From contig JAYTCQ010000025.1 of assembly GCA_043736395.1 (NCBI GenBank), forward strand, positions 1 to 16,864: a stretch of 16,864 bases of DNA, read 5' to 3'. The notes under the pieces were generated by a model. That model made no database searches. It was not told the origin of the DNA and saw only the letters and a list, made by a program, of their open reading frames with translations. Within the stretch, counting starts at the first letter, position 1; each line of letters starts with the position of its first letter. Position numbers and translations under genes: made by a program. Shown one piece after another: positions 7,149 through 13,971 of this stretch. This stretch comes from JAFDVL01 sp043736395. GTDB lineage: Bacteria; Acidobacteriota; Blastocatellia; RBC074.

Positions 7149-8600
7149 TTACGCCAGATTTCTCACTGATTCTTCCGCCAACCAATCATACGACAAATCG
7201 CCCAAATCGATCATCTTCGCCAGCTCTTCAATCTTGTATCTTCCGCCTGTATTCCACAGGTCAATCAGGTAATCGCCAGCCTTGCGCGAAGTCCACCAGC
7301 GCGAACCGAATTTTATTTTCAACTGTTCGCGCAACTGCGAAGCGAAGGCATTCGCTCGCAAAAAATCTCCGGCGTAAAACGCTTCGCTGACATCGCGCAA
7401 ATGAGCAGTTTCATCATACCGCACACGCACGGCTTCGCTAAGCAATTCGACGTAGCGTGATCCGGCGGAGCTGTTTAATTTGTTAGCATGGAGTTCAATT
7501 TCGTACTGAATTTTTGCCGCATAACGCCGCAGTTTAAAAAGCCGGAGAGTGGCGGCGCGATGCCTGAAGACAGCGCTTTCGTGAAATCGTAACAGGTCGC
7601 TTAACCACTTTTCGTCTTCGAGTAATGATTCAAAAAGCAAGGCAAAACCTTCGCGTGTAGCGGCGTCGCCGATGCGTTGAAATTCAGGAAAAATTTGTCG
7701 CGAAGTCCACGCGAATTGTTGGGCGTGCGTCGCTTCGTGGAAGAATTTTCCATAACGATTCGCACCATCTTTTTCCTGGTACATGACTTTGATGTCGTCA
7801 GGAATTTCGATGGCTAGATGTTCGTTGGTGGATGCTTTGTGCAGCGATAAATTATTTTGCTGATACGTGAAAATGCCTAAGTCCGACATTGTTTCGCGGT
7901 AGACATTGACCATTTGCCACGCTGGAAAATATTGGTCTTCAGCGCCAAAATCTTGCAGGAAAAAGAGGTCAGCTTCGGTGGCTTCGTCGAGGCGAACATT
8001 CAATGCTGCTGCGAGAGCATTCACGTATTTGCCTTGCGTAAGGCTGAGAAAATCCGGCAGGTGGCTGGCAAGGTTTTCATAATTTATCGCGCTTAAATTT
8101 TGCTGTAAAGCGGTATAATGATCGGCGTCTGTGACAGCATCGTGAATTTTTTCCAATCGCTCGGCGCGCAAATCATTACCGACTTTGATGACATCGTTTC
8201 GACGCGAAAACAACTCCAAACGCTGATGCCGGGGCAGGTCGTTTTTGAGCAATTTTCCGGCTTGGCTGAAGGAGATTGATTCACCTTCCCACAAGATTTT
8301 GGAGCGTGTTTCGGTTTCGATAATTTCCGCTTCAAGCTCGCGGACACGCGAATGCAAATTTCCATTCACTGCGAATTGATACAGTAACTTGATGCCGCCA
8401 ATGTCATTTTCATACTTCGCTTCATCAAGTTCGCGCTTTAATCCCTGAATGGAAACTTGCGACCATAAATCGCTAAATTCAGAAAATAAATATTCAGTCT
8501 CACCATTTTGGTCGGTGAGGATTTGAAAGCGTTGTTGATTGAATTCCGCGTGAAATGCTGCGAAGCGATCGCGATATTCTGTTAGAAAATTACTGGGCAT
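7149..8600 (-). CDS. M3/oligoendopeptidase-like zinc metallopeptidase
   Basis: The 483-residue protein has the zinc-peptidase motif HEATH (H288, E289, H292) in YGKFFHEATHAQQ and a third likely ligand E317 in ATREGFALLFESLL, 25 residues on, which is the gluzincin spacing found in the M3 (oligoendopeptidase F / thimet) and M2 groups. The N-terminal 270 residues are mostly helical with many charged residues, as in those families, where a helical shell restricts access to short peptides. There is no signal peptide, so a cytoplasmic peptidase is likely. It is shorter than typical M3 enzymes (about 560-680 residues), so it may be a divergent or M3-related subfamily; exact family is uncertain. No clear ribosome-binding site precedes the ATG at 8600. 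It is the first gene of the minus-strand run. Confidence 0.75.
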   Translation of the reverse strand: MPSNFLTEYRDRFAAFHAEFNQQRFQILTDQNGETEYLFSEFSDLWSQVSIQGLKRELDEAKYENDIGGIKLLYQFAVNGNLHSRVRELEAEIIETETRSKILWEGESISFSQAGKLLKNDLPRHQRLELFSRRNDVIKVGNDLRAERLEKIHDAVTDADHYTALQQNLSAINYENLASHLPDFLSLTQGKYVNALAAALNVRLDEATEADLFFLQDFGAEDQYFPAWQMVNVYRETMSDLGIFTYQQNNLSLHKASTNEHLAIEIPDDIKVMYQEKDGANRYGKFFHEATHAQQFAWTSRQIFPEFQRIGDAATREGFALLFESLLEDEKWLSDLLRFHESAVFRHRAATLRLFKLRRYAAKIQYEIELHANKLNSSAGSRYVELLSEAVRVRYDETAHLRDVSEAFYAGDFLRANAFASQLREQLKIKFGSRWWTSRKAGDYLIDLWNTGGRYKIEELAKMIDLGDLSYDWLAEESVRNLA

Positions 8601-8661
8601 TTTTATCTATGATTTGAAGTTGTGCCATGAAAATAATCAGTATAGTGCAAGGCGGGGGGAA

Positions 8662-8843
8662 TAGGCCACGGATTTTGCGGATCAGGCGGGTTTTACACGG
8701 GGCTAAGTTTTATAAACCACGGAGGGCACGGAGGTTTTCGACAGGATTGACAAGATTGACAGGATGGTTAGCAAGCAGCAATTTTCAAAATTCGTAAATC
8801 CTGTTCATCTTGTTAATTATGTCCAGCCTTTATCCGTGGTCTA
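8662..8843. repeat. CCACGGAT-type palindromic element, interrupted copy
   Basis: The left end (CCACGGATTTTGCGGATC, 8666-8683) matches 16664-16681 and the shared match continues to GCGGGT with one difference. The right end ATCCGTGGTCTA (8832-8843) inversely matches the left end with one mismatch and equals the right end of the 16656-16754 copy. Between them lie an extra CCACGGAGGGCACGGAGG segment (8717-8734) and a complete ACAGGATT-type pair, so this copy appears to have received another repeat. Confidence 0.75.
8739..8823. repeat. ACAGGATT-type inverted repeat, copy 3
   Basis: The left part (8739-8765: GACAGGATT, GACAAGAT, TGACAGGAT) and the right part (8795-8823: AAATCCTGTTCATCTTGTTAA) are inverted and related to copies at 3877 and 7051, but more diverged. 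It lies wholly inside the CCACGGAT-type element. Confidence 0.75.
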
Positions 8844-8969
8844 ATCCTCTGATTTACCACGAAATCATTACAAAAACTGAAGATTCGATTTTCGGAATGT
8901 CAGATAAACTAACGCTTACCAACAATCTCAATGCCTTCCCGAACATCGAGACTCAACCTGGAGATCAAC

Positions 8970-9290
8970 ATGAAAAATTCTCAAATTTCAAAGGCTTTGT
9001 GCCTGAGTTTGTTTGTGCAATTAGCGCTCATCGTCACAGGGATTATGCTGTACTGTCTACCGAATCAGGCAGGACAGGATTACGTTTTATTACTTGCACC
9101 TTTTGCCGTTGGCGTTCCACTCGCGGGACAATTTTTGCAGTTTTTTCCGATGAGCGATTTTGCGACTTCCATGCCAGCTATGATGGGAGTTGGCATGCTC
9201 GCTAATTTTGCCGTATATGCGGCGATTATTTATGCGGGACTGAGTATGAGACAGGGACTTTTGAAGATGCCGCGACAGCAGATGAATTAA
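8970..9290 (+). CDS. Small membrane protein, three predicted helices
   Basis: I do not recognise the family. The 106-residue protein starts MKNSQISKALCLSLFVQLAL and has three hydrophobic segments: about 8-31, 40-62 and 72-96. The ends are charged and the C-terminus (KMPRQQMN) is hydrophilic. The frame extends 13 codons upstream to 8931, but GGAG ends 6 bases before the ATG at 8970, which decides the start. It is the first plus-strand gene after the strand switch, and nothing follows in the same direction for 500 bases, so it appears to be a single-gene unit. It probably sits in the cytoplasmic membrane; no function can be given. Confidence 0.65.
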   Translation: MKNSQISKALCLSLFVQLALIVTGIMLYCLPNQAGQDYVLLLAPFAVGVPLAGQFLQFFPMSDFATSMPAMMGVGMLANFAVYAAIIYAGLSMRQGLLKMPRQQMN

Positions 9291-9341
9291 TAAATTTCTA
9301 AAAATAATGGGTTTGGAAAACAGGCTTCAAGATGGAAAGCT

Positions 9342-9705
9342 TTAGTGCCTATTGCATAACTTTTTTTGCGATCCTATGTGGTCATTGGCAATCACCACAT
9401 AGGATCGCCACTCGTCCTGTCGCGTCTTCAGATTAAAGCGCCATTGATGTTTGGCGTAATAGCGTTGTGTCGCAGCAAATGCGTAAACAATATCTTCTTT
9501 TCTTCGTCCCAAACGGCAAAAGTAAATCCTAGCCGACTTGCCTTTGATAATGCTGGCGCGATCGGTGTAGCCGCCGTTAATCGTTTACTGCGGATCCGAT
9601 CATGAATTTACCCGCGCTGCCCAATATTGTAGTATGCACTTCGTAGGTGACTCCTTTCGCCGAACAAGGTTGTTGATTGCAACTTTTATGTGGGTTTGGC
9701 GTCAT
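9342..9705 (-). pseudogene. Possible frameshifted remnant of a small gene
   Basis: On the minus strand an ATG at 9705 opens a frame (MTPNPHKSCNQQPCSAKGVTY, then EVHTTILGSAGKFMIGSAVND) that stops at 9577-9579. A second frame overlaps that end and continues INGGYTDRASIIKGKSARI, then YFCRLGRRKEDIVYAFAATQ and on to a TAA at 9342-9344. One inserted or deleted base near 9580 would join them into about 118 residues of protein-like composition. No homologue is recognised. It may be chance, or the second part may be a short gene by itself. The rest of the 9291-9798 gap shows no other gene. Confidence 0.3.
9368..9408. repeat. 15-base perfect inverted repeat
   Basis: GCGATCCTATGTGGT (9368-9382) and ACCACATAGGATCGC (9394-9408) pair perfectly around an 11-base loop. 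Seven Ts precede it on the plus strand and no T-run follows on either strand, so it does not look like an intrinsic terminator. It lies inside the possible remnant on the other strand, near its 3' end. Confidence 0.75.
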
Positions 9706-9798
9706 CTGCTATTATTTTCAAATAGCACGAGGCGCAGATTCAGGCTTCAGCTTGTACGTTTGACGCCTGTTTTCTAAATCTACAGTTATTTTTCACGT

Positions 9799-11127
9799 AT
9801 GAAAATTATCACTTCAATTGTTTATTTTTTAGTGCTTTCAATAGCTGCAGTCGCTCAAACGCGCGGCGTCCCCGTAGTCTTAATTTCGATTGATGGACTC
9901 AAACCCGACTACATCACTGAAGCGGACAAGCACAATCTCAAAATTCCAAATCTGCGAAAAATATTAGCAGAAGGCTCACACGCGAAAGTTGTTACGGGAG
10001 TTTTGCCGACCGTCACCTACCCCAGTCATACGACGATGGTGACAGGCGTTTCGCCCAGTAAACACGGCATTTTGTATAACTCTCCGTTTGATCCGTTCGG
10101 AAAAAATCTAAGTGGCTGGATGTGGTATGCCGAAGATATAAAATCGCTCACGCTCTGGGAAGCGGTGAATAAAGCGGGTGGAATTTCTTCCAGCGTAGAT
10201 TGGCCGGTGAGTGTTGGGGCGCCGATAAAATATAACATCGTCCAAATTTGGCGAGCTGTAAAAGAAGAAGATTATAAATTGTTGCGCGCACTTTCTACAC
10301 CGGGATTGCTGGATGAAGGTGAAAAAGTTTTGGGAAAATATCCAGCGGGTTACGACTACACAGTTGTAACCGACACGCAGCGCGCCGCCTTCAATACGTG
10401 GATCATCGAAAGTAAAAAGCCACTTTTTCATACGACATATTTTAGCGTGCTGGATGAAGTGCAACACGCGAAAGGGCCGTACACAAAAGAAGCCTACGAG
10501 ACGATTGAAGCTCTTGACGGATTGATTGGAAAAGTTTGGCAGGCAGCCATCAAAGCCAATAAAAATGCAGTTGTCTGCGTAGTTTCGGATCACGGCTTCG
10601 CGCGTTACGACAAAGCCGTTCACATCAATTCTGCACTGCACGATGAGGGATTAATTGAATTGGATTCACAAGGAAAATTAAAATCCTGGAAAGCAATTGT
10701 TTGGGGCAGCGGCGCGATTATGATGAATGATCCGAACAATCTCGAAGCAAAAAATAAAACTGGCGAAGTGCTGAAAAAACTCGCGGCTGATCCGGCAAAT
10801 GGCATTGCGAAAATTATAGATAACGCCGAAGCAAAAAAGATGGGCGGCTTTCCTGATGCGGCATTTGTCGTATTTGTGAAACCTGGATTTAATATTGGCG
10901 GCAGTTTTACCGGAGATGTTTTGCGCGAAACAAAAGTTGGCGGTACGCACGGACTTTGGCGAGATTTGCCGGAAATGGATTCCTCTTTTTTCATCACAGG
11001 TGCGGGAGTTCCCAAAGGGAAAACTTTTGATCGGATTGATATGCGCGACATCGCTCCGACGCTGGCAGGATTCATCGGAGTGAAATTGCCAAACGCTGAA
11101 GGCAAAAATTTATTCGGAGGAAAATAA
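9799..11127 (+). CDS. Secreted NPP-type phosphodiesterase / alkaline phosphatase superfamily protein
   Basis: The 442-residue protein has a Sec signal peptide (about residues 1-19, ending SIAAVAQ) and the layout of nucleotide pyrophosphatase/phosphodiesterases of the alkaline phosphatase superfamily, which hydrolyse phosphodiester or pyrophosphate bonds with two zinc ions. Visible sites are D32 in ISIDGL, the nucleophile T73 in PTVTYPSHTTMVTG, D219 and H223 in VLDEVQHAKGP, D264/H265 in VSDHGFARYDKAVH, and a C-terminal GGTHGLW histidine. All expected metal ligands seem present, so it should be active in the periplasm or outside. The substrate is unknown: nucleotides, phospholipid head groups or sugar phosphates are possible. 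The stop is 4 bases before the next ATG, so it forms an operon with the sialidase-like gene. Confidence 0.88.
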   Translation: MKIITSIVYFLVLSIAAVAQTRGVPVVLISIDGLKPDYITEADKHNLKIPNLRKILAEGSHAKVVTGVLPTVTYPSHTTMVTGVSPSKHGILYNSPFDPFGKNLSGWMWYAEDIKSLTLWEAVNKAGGISSSVDWPVSVGAPIKYNIVQIWRAVKEEDYKLLRALSTPGLLDEGEKVLGKYPAGYDYTVVTDTQRAAFNTWIIESKKPLFHTTYFSVLDEVQHAKGPYTKEAYETIEALDGLIGKVWQAAIKANKNAVVCVVSDHGFARYDKAVHINSALHDEGLIELDSQGKLKSWKAIVWGSGAIMMNDPNNLEAKNKTGEVLKKLAADPANGIAKIIDNAEAKKMGGFPDAAFVVFVKPGFNIGGSFTGDVLRETKVGGTHGLWRDLPEMDSSFFITGAGVPKGKTFDRIDMRDIAPTLAGFIGVKLPNAEGKNLFGGK

Positions 11128-11131
11128 AAAT

Positions 11132-12340
11132 ATGAACCATCCATTCTCACAGATAAACGCAAATGGATTTCAATTAAAAAAATCCGTGTTCACCCGTAAG
11201 CATCTGTGGTTGATTTTTCTTTTTTGTTTCACTTCAATCCAAGCACAATCCATCAATCGAGGCTACACAATTCCTGTCATTGATCTCGCTTCTGACGCCA
11301 ATCGGCAAACGATTGTCGACCGCGAAGCCGGACAATATTTGGGGCATCCAACGACAATTTTGCTTGAAGATAAAAAGACGATTATTACCGTCTACCCAAA
11401 AGGTCACGGACGCGGCGCGATCCTTATGAAACGTAGTATTGACGGGGGTAAAACGTGGTCTGAGCGATTGCCGACGCCGAAGAATTGGGAGACTTCGTTA
11501 GAGACGCCAACCATTCATCGAGTGATTGATAAGCAGGGCAAAAAGCGGTTAATAATTTTCTCAGGTTTGTATCCAATTCGAATGGCGGTCAGCGAAGACG
11601 ACGGCAAAAATTGGAGCGAATTGAAACCTATCGGAAACTTCGGCGGCATCGTTGCTATGGGGGCAGTGGAGCGCTTGAAGAACGGAGATTACGCTGCATT
11701 TTTTCACGACGACGGAAGATTTTTTCGTGAAGGCGGCAAGAGTTCGGATGCAATGACTTTGTATCAAACTCTCTCCCACGATGGCGGATTAACGTGGGGA
11801 GAGCCACAGGAACTTTTCAAATCCGATCAGGTTCATTTGTGCGAACCGGGAATTATTCGTTCGCCGGACGGCAAACAATTGGCGATGTTGCTGCGCGAAA
11901 ATAAACGCGTCCGCAATTCGCACGTGATGTTTTCAAACGACGAAGCGAAAACGTGGAGCGTACCAAAAGAATTGCCCGGAGCCTTAACCGGAGATCGTCA
12001 CACCGGAAAATATTCACCTGATGGACGCCTGTTTATTTCATTCCGCGATACAACACTGGAAAGCAAAACCAAAGGTGATTGGGTCGGCTGGGTTGGAAAA
12101 TACGATGACATTATCAAAGGTCGCGAAGGACAATACCGCGTGCGCCTGATGAAAAATTACAAGAACGCAAATGGCTGGGATTCTGACTGCGCGTATCCCG
12201 GCGTAGAGGTTTTGCGCGACGGAACTTTTGTGACTACGACTTATGGGCATTGGGTAGAAGGCGAAAAACCTTATGTTGTGAGTGTGCGATTGAAGTTGAA
12301 GGAATTGGATCAAATCAGAGCTGAAGCGGTGAAGAAATAA
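11132..12340 (+). CDS. Secreted sialidase-like BNR/Asp-box protein
   Basis: The 402-residue protein is a six-bladed-propeller sialidase-type protein. Four Asp-box repeats are visible: SIDGGKTW (102-109), SEDDGKNW (154-161), SHDGGLTW (215-222) and SNDEAKTW (268-275). A hydrophobic signal core (LWLIFLFCFTSIQA, 25-38) predicts export, with cleavage before QS. The catalytic Arg triad and nucleophilic Tyr of true sialidases could not be assigned securely, so exo-sialidase activity on sialic or related acids is likely but not shown. The residues before the signal core (about 6-26) are encoded by a palindromic repeat, giving an unusually long n-region. GGAGG in the end of the phosphodiesterase gene, 11 bases before the ATG, serves as ribosome-binding site, and the two genes probably act together on extracellular glycans or phospho-glycans. 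Confidence 0.85.
   Translation: MNHPFSQINANGFQLKKSVFTRKHLWLIFLFCFTSIQAQSINRGYTIPVIDLASDANRQTIVDREAGQYLGHPTTILLEDKKTIITVYPKGHGRGAILMKRSIDGGKTWSERLPTPKNWETSLETPTIHRVIDKQGKKRLIIFSGLYPIRMAVSEDDGKNWSELKPIGNFGGIVAMGAVERLKNGDYAAFFHDDGRFFREGGKSSDAMTLYQTLSHDGGLTWGEPQELFKSDQVHLCEPGIIRSPDGKQLAMLLRENKRVRNSHVMFSNDEAKTWSVPKELPGALTGDRHTGKYSPDGRLFISFRDTTLESKTKGDWVGWVGKYDDIIKGREGQYRVRLMKNYKNANGWDSDCAYPGVEVLRDGTFVTTTYGHWVEGEKPYVVSVRLKLKELDQIRAEAVKK
11148..11208. repeat. CACAGAT-type palindrome inside the 5' end of the sialidase gene
   Basis: CACAGAT (11148-11154) pairs with ATCTGTG (11202-11208), and GGATTT (11165-11170) pairs with AAATCC (11180-11185) inside it. The wording (CACAGATAAACGCAAATGGATT, AATCCGTGTTCACCCGT) is that of a dispersed palindromic repeat related in style to the CCACGGAT-type element. 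It is read through in frame by the sialidase gene. Confidence 0.6.
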
Positions 12341-12459
12341 ATGCATGAATGCCTGGCGAGTTGGAAAATAATCGCCTCACATCCTTCTCGAATGAAACCA
12401 TAACTTAAACTCCTAAATAAAAACTCCTCGCTCTCTCGCATCGCAATTCCCCCTGTGTG

Positions 12460-12465
12460 TATAAT
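12460..12465 (+). promoter_or_regulatory. Probable -10 box of the argG promoter
   Basis: A perfect TATAAT preceded by TGTG lies about 110 bases upstream of the argG start in a gap with no other gene. A good -35 box at the proper distance is not evident (the candidate is CGCATC-like), so the promoter may depend on an extended -10 or an activator. Confidence 0.4.
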
Positions 12466-12574
12466 CTCCGTTCATTTTCAGGATCATTAAAACTTAATCA
12501 TCACAGTCGTAGTTCGCGTGCAGCAACCGATCACCGCCCACCGGATACCGACCACGAATTTTTCAGGAGAACCA

Positions 12575-13786
12575 ATGACACCAAAATACAAACGCGTAGC
12601 GCTCGCTTATTCCGGCGGGTTGGACACTTCCATCATTATGCCGTGGCTCAAGGAAAATTACGGCTGTGAAATCGTAGCCATTGCCGCTGATGTCGGACAG
12701 GAAGAAGAGCTGGAAGGACTGCGCGAAAAGGCGATAGCCACCGGAGCCGCTGAAATTTACATCGAAGATTTGCGGCACGAATTTGTCAAAGATTACATCT
12801 TCCCGACGCTCAGAGCCGGAGCCGTCTACGAACATAAATATTTGCTCGGCACTTCGTTCGCGCGTCCGGTGATTGCAAAGCGACATGTCGAAATTGCCAA
12901 GCAAACTGGCTGCGATGCGCTCGCGCATGGATGCACCGGCAAGGGCAACGATCAGGTACGATTTGAATTAACGTTCAAAGCTCTTGCGCCGGAATTGCCC
13001 GTGATTGCGCCGTGGCGCGAATGGAATATTGTCTCGCGTGAAGACGCGATTGATTACGCGACAGAACGCAACATTCCGATCACCGTGAGCCGCGAAAAAA
13101 TCTATTCGCGTGATCGCAACATCTGGCACATTTCGCACGAAGGTGGAATTTTAGAAGACCCCGCGAGCGAACCGGAAGAAGCGATGTATATGTTGAGCAA
13201 ATCGCCTGAAGACGCAGGAAATACACCGGAATATGTCGAGATCGGATTTGAGCAAGCGACTCCGGTTTTGGTCAACGGCGAACATCTTGATCCGGTTCCG
13301 TTGCTCATGAAGCTCAATGAAATCGGTGCTCGCAACGGCATCGGCAGAATTGACATCGTCGAAAATCGCTTGGTCGGAATGAAGTCGCGAGGTTGTTATG
13401 AAACTCCCGGCGGAACTTTATTGCTGGCGGCTTTGCGTGAGCTCGAATCTCTTTGCGTTGACCGCGAAACTTCGCATTACAAGGAAATCATCGCTTTGAA
13501 ATACGCCGATATGGTCTATTTCGGACAATGGTTCACACCACTGCGCGAAGCTCTGGATGCTGCCGTGACTTCTATTTCTTCACGAGTCAATGGAACGTGC
13601 AAATTGAAGTTGTATAAAGGAAATGTCATCATCGCCGGGCGTACTTCTGAAAATACGTTGTATCGTCCTGACCTCGCTTCGTTCACGATGGGCGCGAGCT
13701 ACGATCAAAAAGACGCGGCAGGATTTATCAATATTTTCGGATTGCCGATGAAGGTGCAGGCGCTTGCGGATCGTGAGAAGAAGTAA
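12575..13786 (+). CDS. argG: Argininosuccinate synthase
   Basis: This cytoplasmic enzyme condenses citrulline and aspartate using ATP, releasing AMP and pyrophosphate, in the penultimate step of arginine synthesis. The 403-residue length is typical. The N-type ATP-pyrophosphatase loop AYSGGLDTS is at 11-19, YLLGTSFARPVI at 89-100 and the aspartate/citrulline-site block GCTGKGNDQVRFE at 119-131. Later family segments such as MKSRGCYETPGGTLL are present. The frame runs upstream to an ATG at 12518, but AGGAG lies 6 bases before the ATG at 12575 and the family N-terminus begins there, so the shorter start is right. It stands alone, with its own likely promoter and a hairpin after the stop. No argH or argF is in view. 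Confidence 0.97.
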   Translation: MTPKYKRVALAYSGGLDTSIIMPWLKENYGCEIVAIAADVGQEEELEGLREKAIATGAAEIYIEDLRHEFVKDYIFPTLRAGAVYEHKYLLGTSFARPVIAKRHVEIAKQTGCDALAHGCTGKGNDQVRFELTFKALAPELPVIAPWREWNIVSREDAIDYATERNIPITVSREKIYSRDRNIWHISHEGGILEDPASEPEEAMYMLSKSPEDAGNTPEYVEIGFEQATPVLVNGEHLDPVPLLMKLNEIGARNGIGRIDIVENRLVGMKSRGCYETPGGTLLLAALRELESLCVDRETSHYKEIIALKYADMVYFGQWFTPLREALDAAVTSISSRVNGTCKLKLYKGNVIIAGRTSENTLYRPDLASFTMGASYDQKDAAGFINIFGLPMKVQALADREKK

Positions 13787-13813
13787 GTGATAGGAACGTA
13801 ATCACACGACATC

Positions 13814-13848
13814 ACTGGGAGCGCCCGCATCCTGCGGGCGTTCCCAGT
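13814..13848 (+). terminator. GC-rich hairpin after argG
   Basis: Bases 13814-13829 (ACTGGGAGCGCCCGCA) pair with 13833-13848 (TGCGGGCGTTCCCAGT) around the loop TCC, with one G-T wobble. It begins 27 bases after the argG stop. Only a weak T stretch follows (TTTCTATCCTT), so it may be a dispersed GC-rich repeat that also serves as a terminator. Confidence 0.65.
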
Positions 13849-13971
13849 TTCTATCCTTCGAAATATTTTTCTCGCCTGACCTCTTTCACCTCGATATACT
13901 GCGTATAGAAATGACACTCTTTTTTCGACTTTCCCCGAAGTCTAACTGAAACTAATCCTTGCGTAGAAAAT

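Larger units (their letters stand above)
8601..8969. other. Divergent intergenic region filled with nested repeats
   Basis: This gap separates the minus-strand run from the plus-strand run, so promoters for the peptidase (leftward) and the small membrane protein (rightward) should lie here. I could not pick a convincing -35/-10 pair. Most of it (8662-8843) is repeat sequence. Bases 8844-8969 carry the ribosome-binding site for the next gene (GGAG at 8960-8963). Confidence 0.6.

Noticed and set aside
3877..8823. CRISPR array from the repeated ACAGGATT units
   Set aside because: Units occur as isolated inverted pairs kilobases apart, without regular spacers or cas genes.
8810..9205. Open frame of 131 codons on the plus strand
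   Set aside because: It starts inside a repeat and overlaps the small membrane protein in another frame; the latter has a good ribosome-binding site and regular hydrophobic helices.
9368..9408. Perfect hairpin as an intrinsic terminator
   Set aside because: No T-run follows on either strand, so it is listed only as an inverted repeat.
9366..9605. 79-codon open frame on the plus strand
   Set aside because: It begins in the palindrome at 9368 without a ribosome-binding site, and is antisense to the more protein-like remnant on the minus strand.
10620..11162. Open frame of 180 codons on the minus strand
   Set aside because: It is antisense to the phosphodiesterase; the product is Ser/Pro/Phe-rich and has no motif.
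12518..12574. Extended N-terminus of argG
   Set aside because: The 19 additional residues have no counterpart in the family as I know it, and AGGAG stands right before the ATG at 12575.
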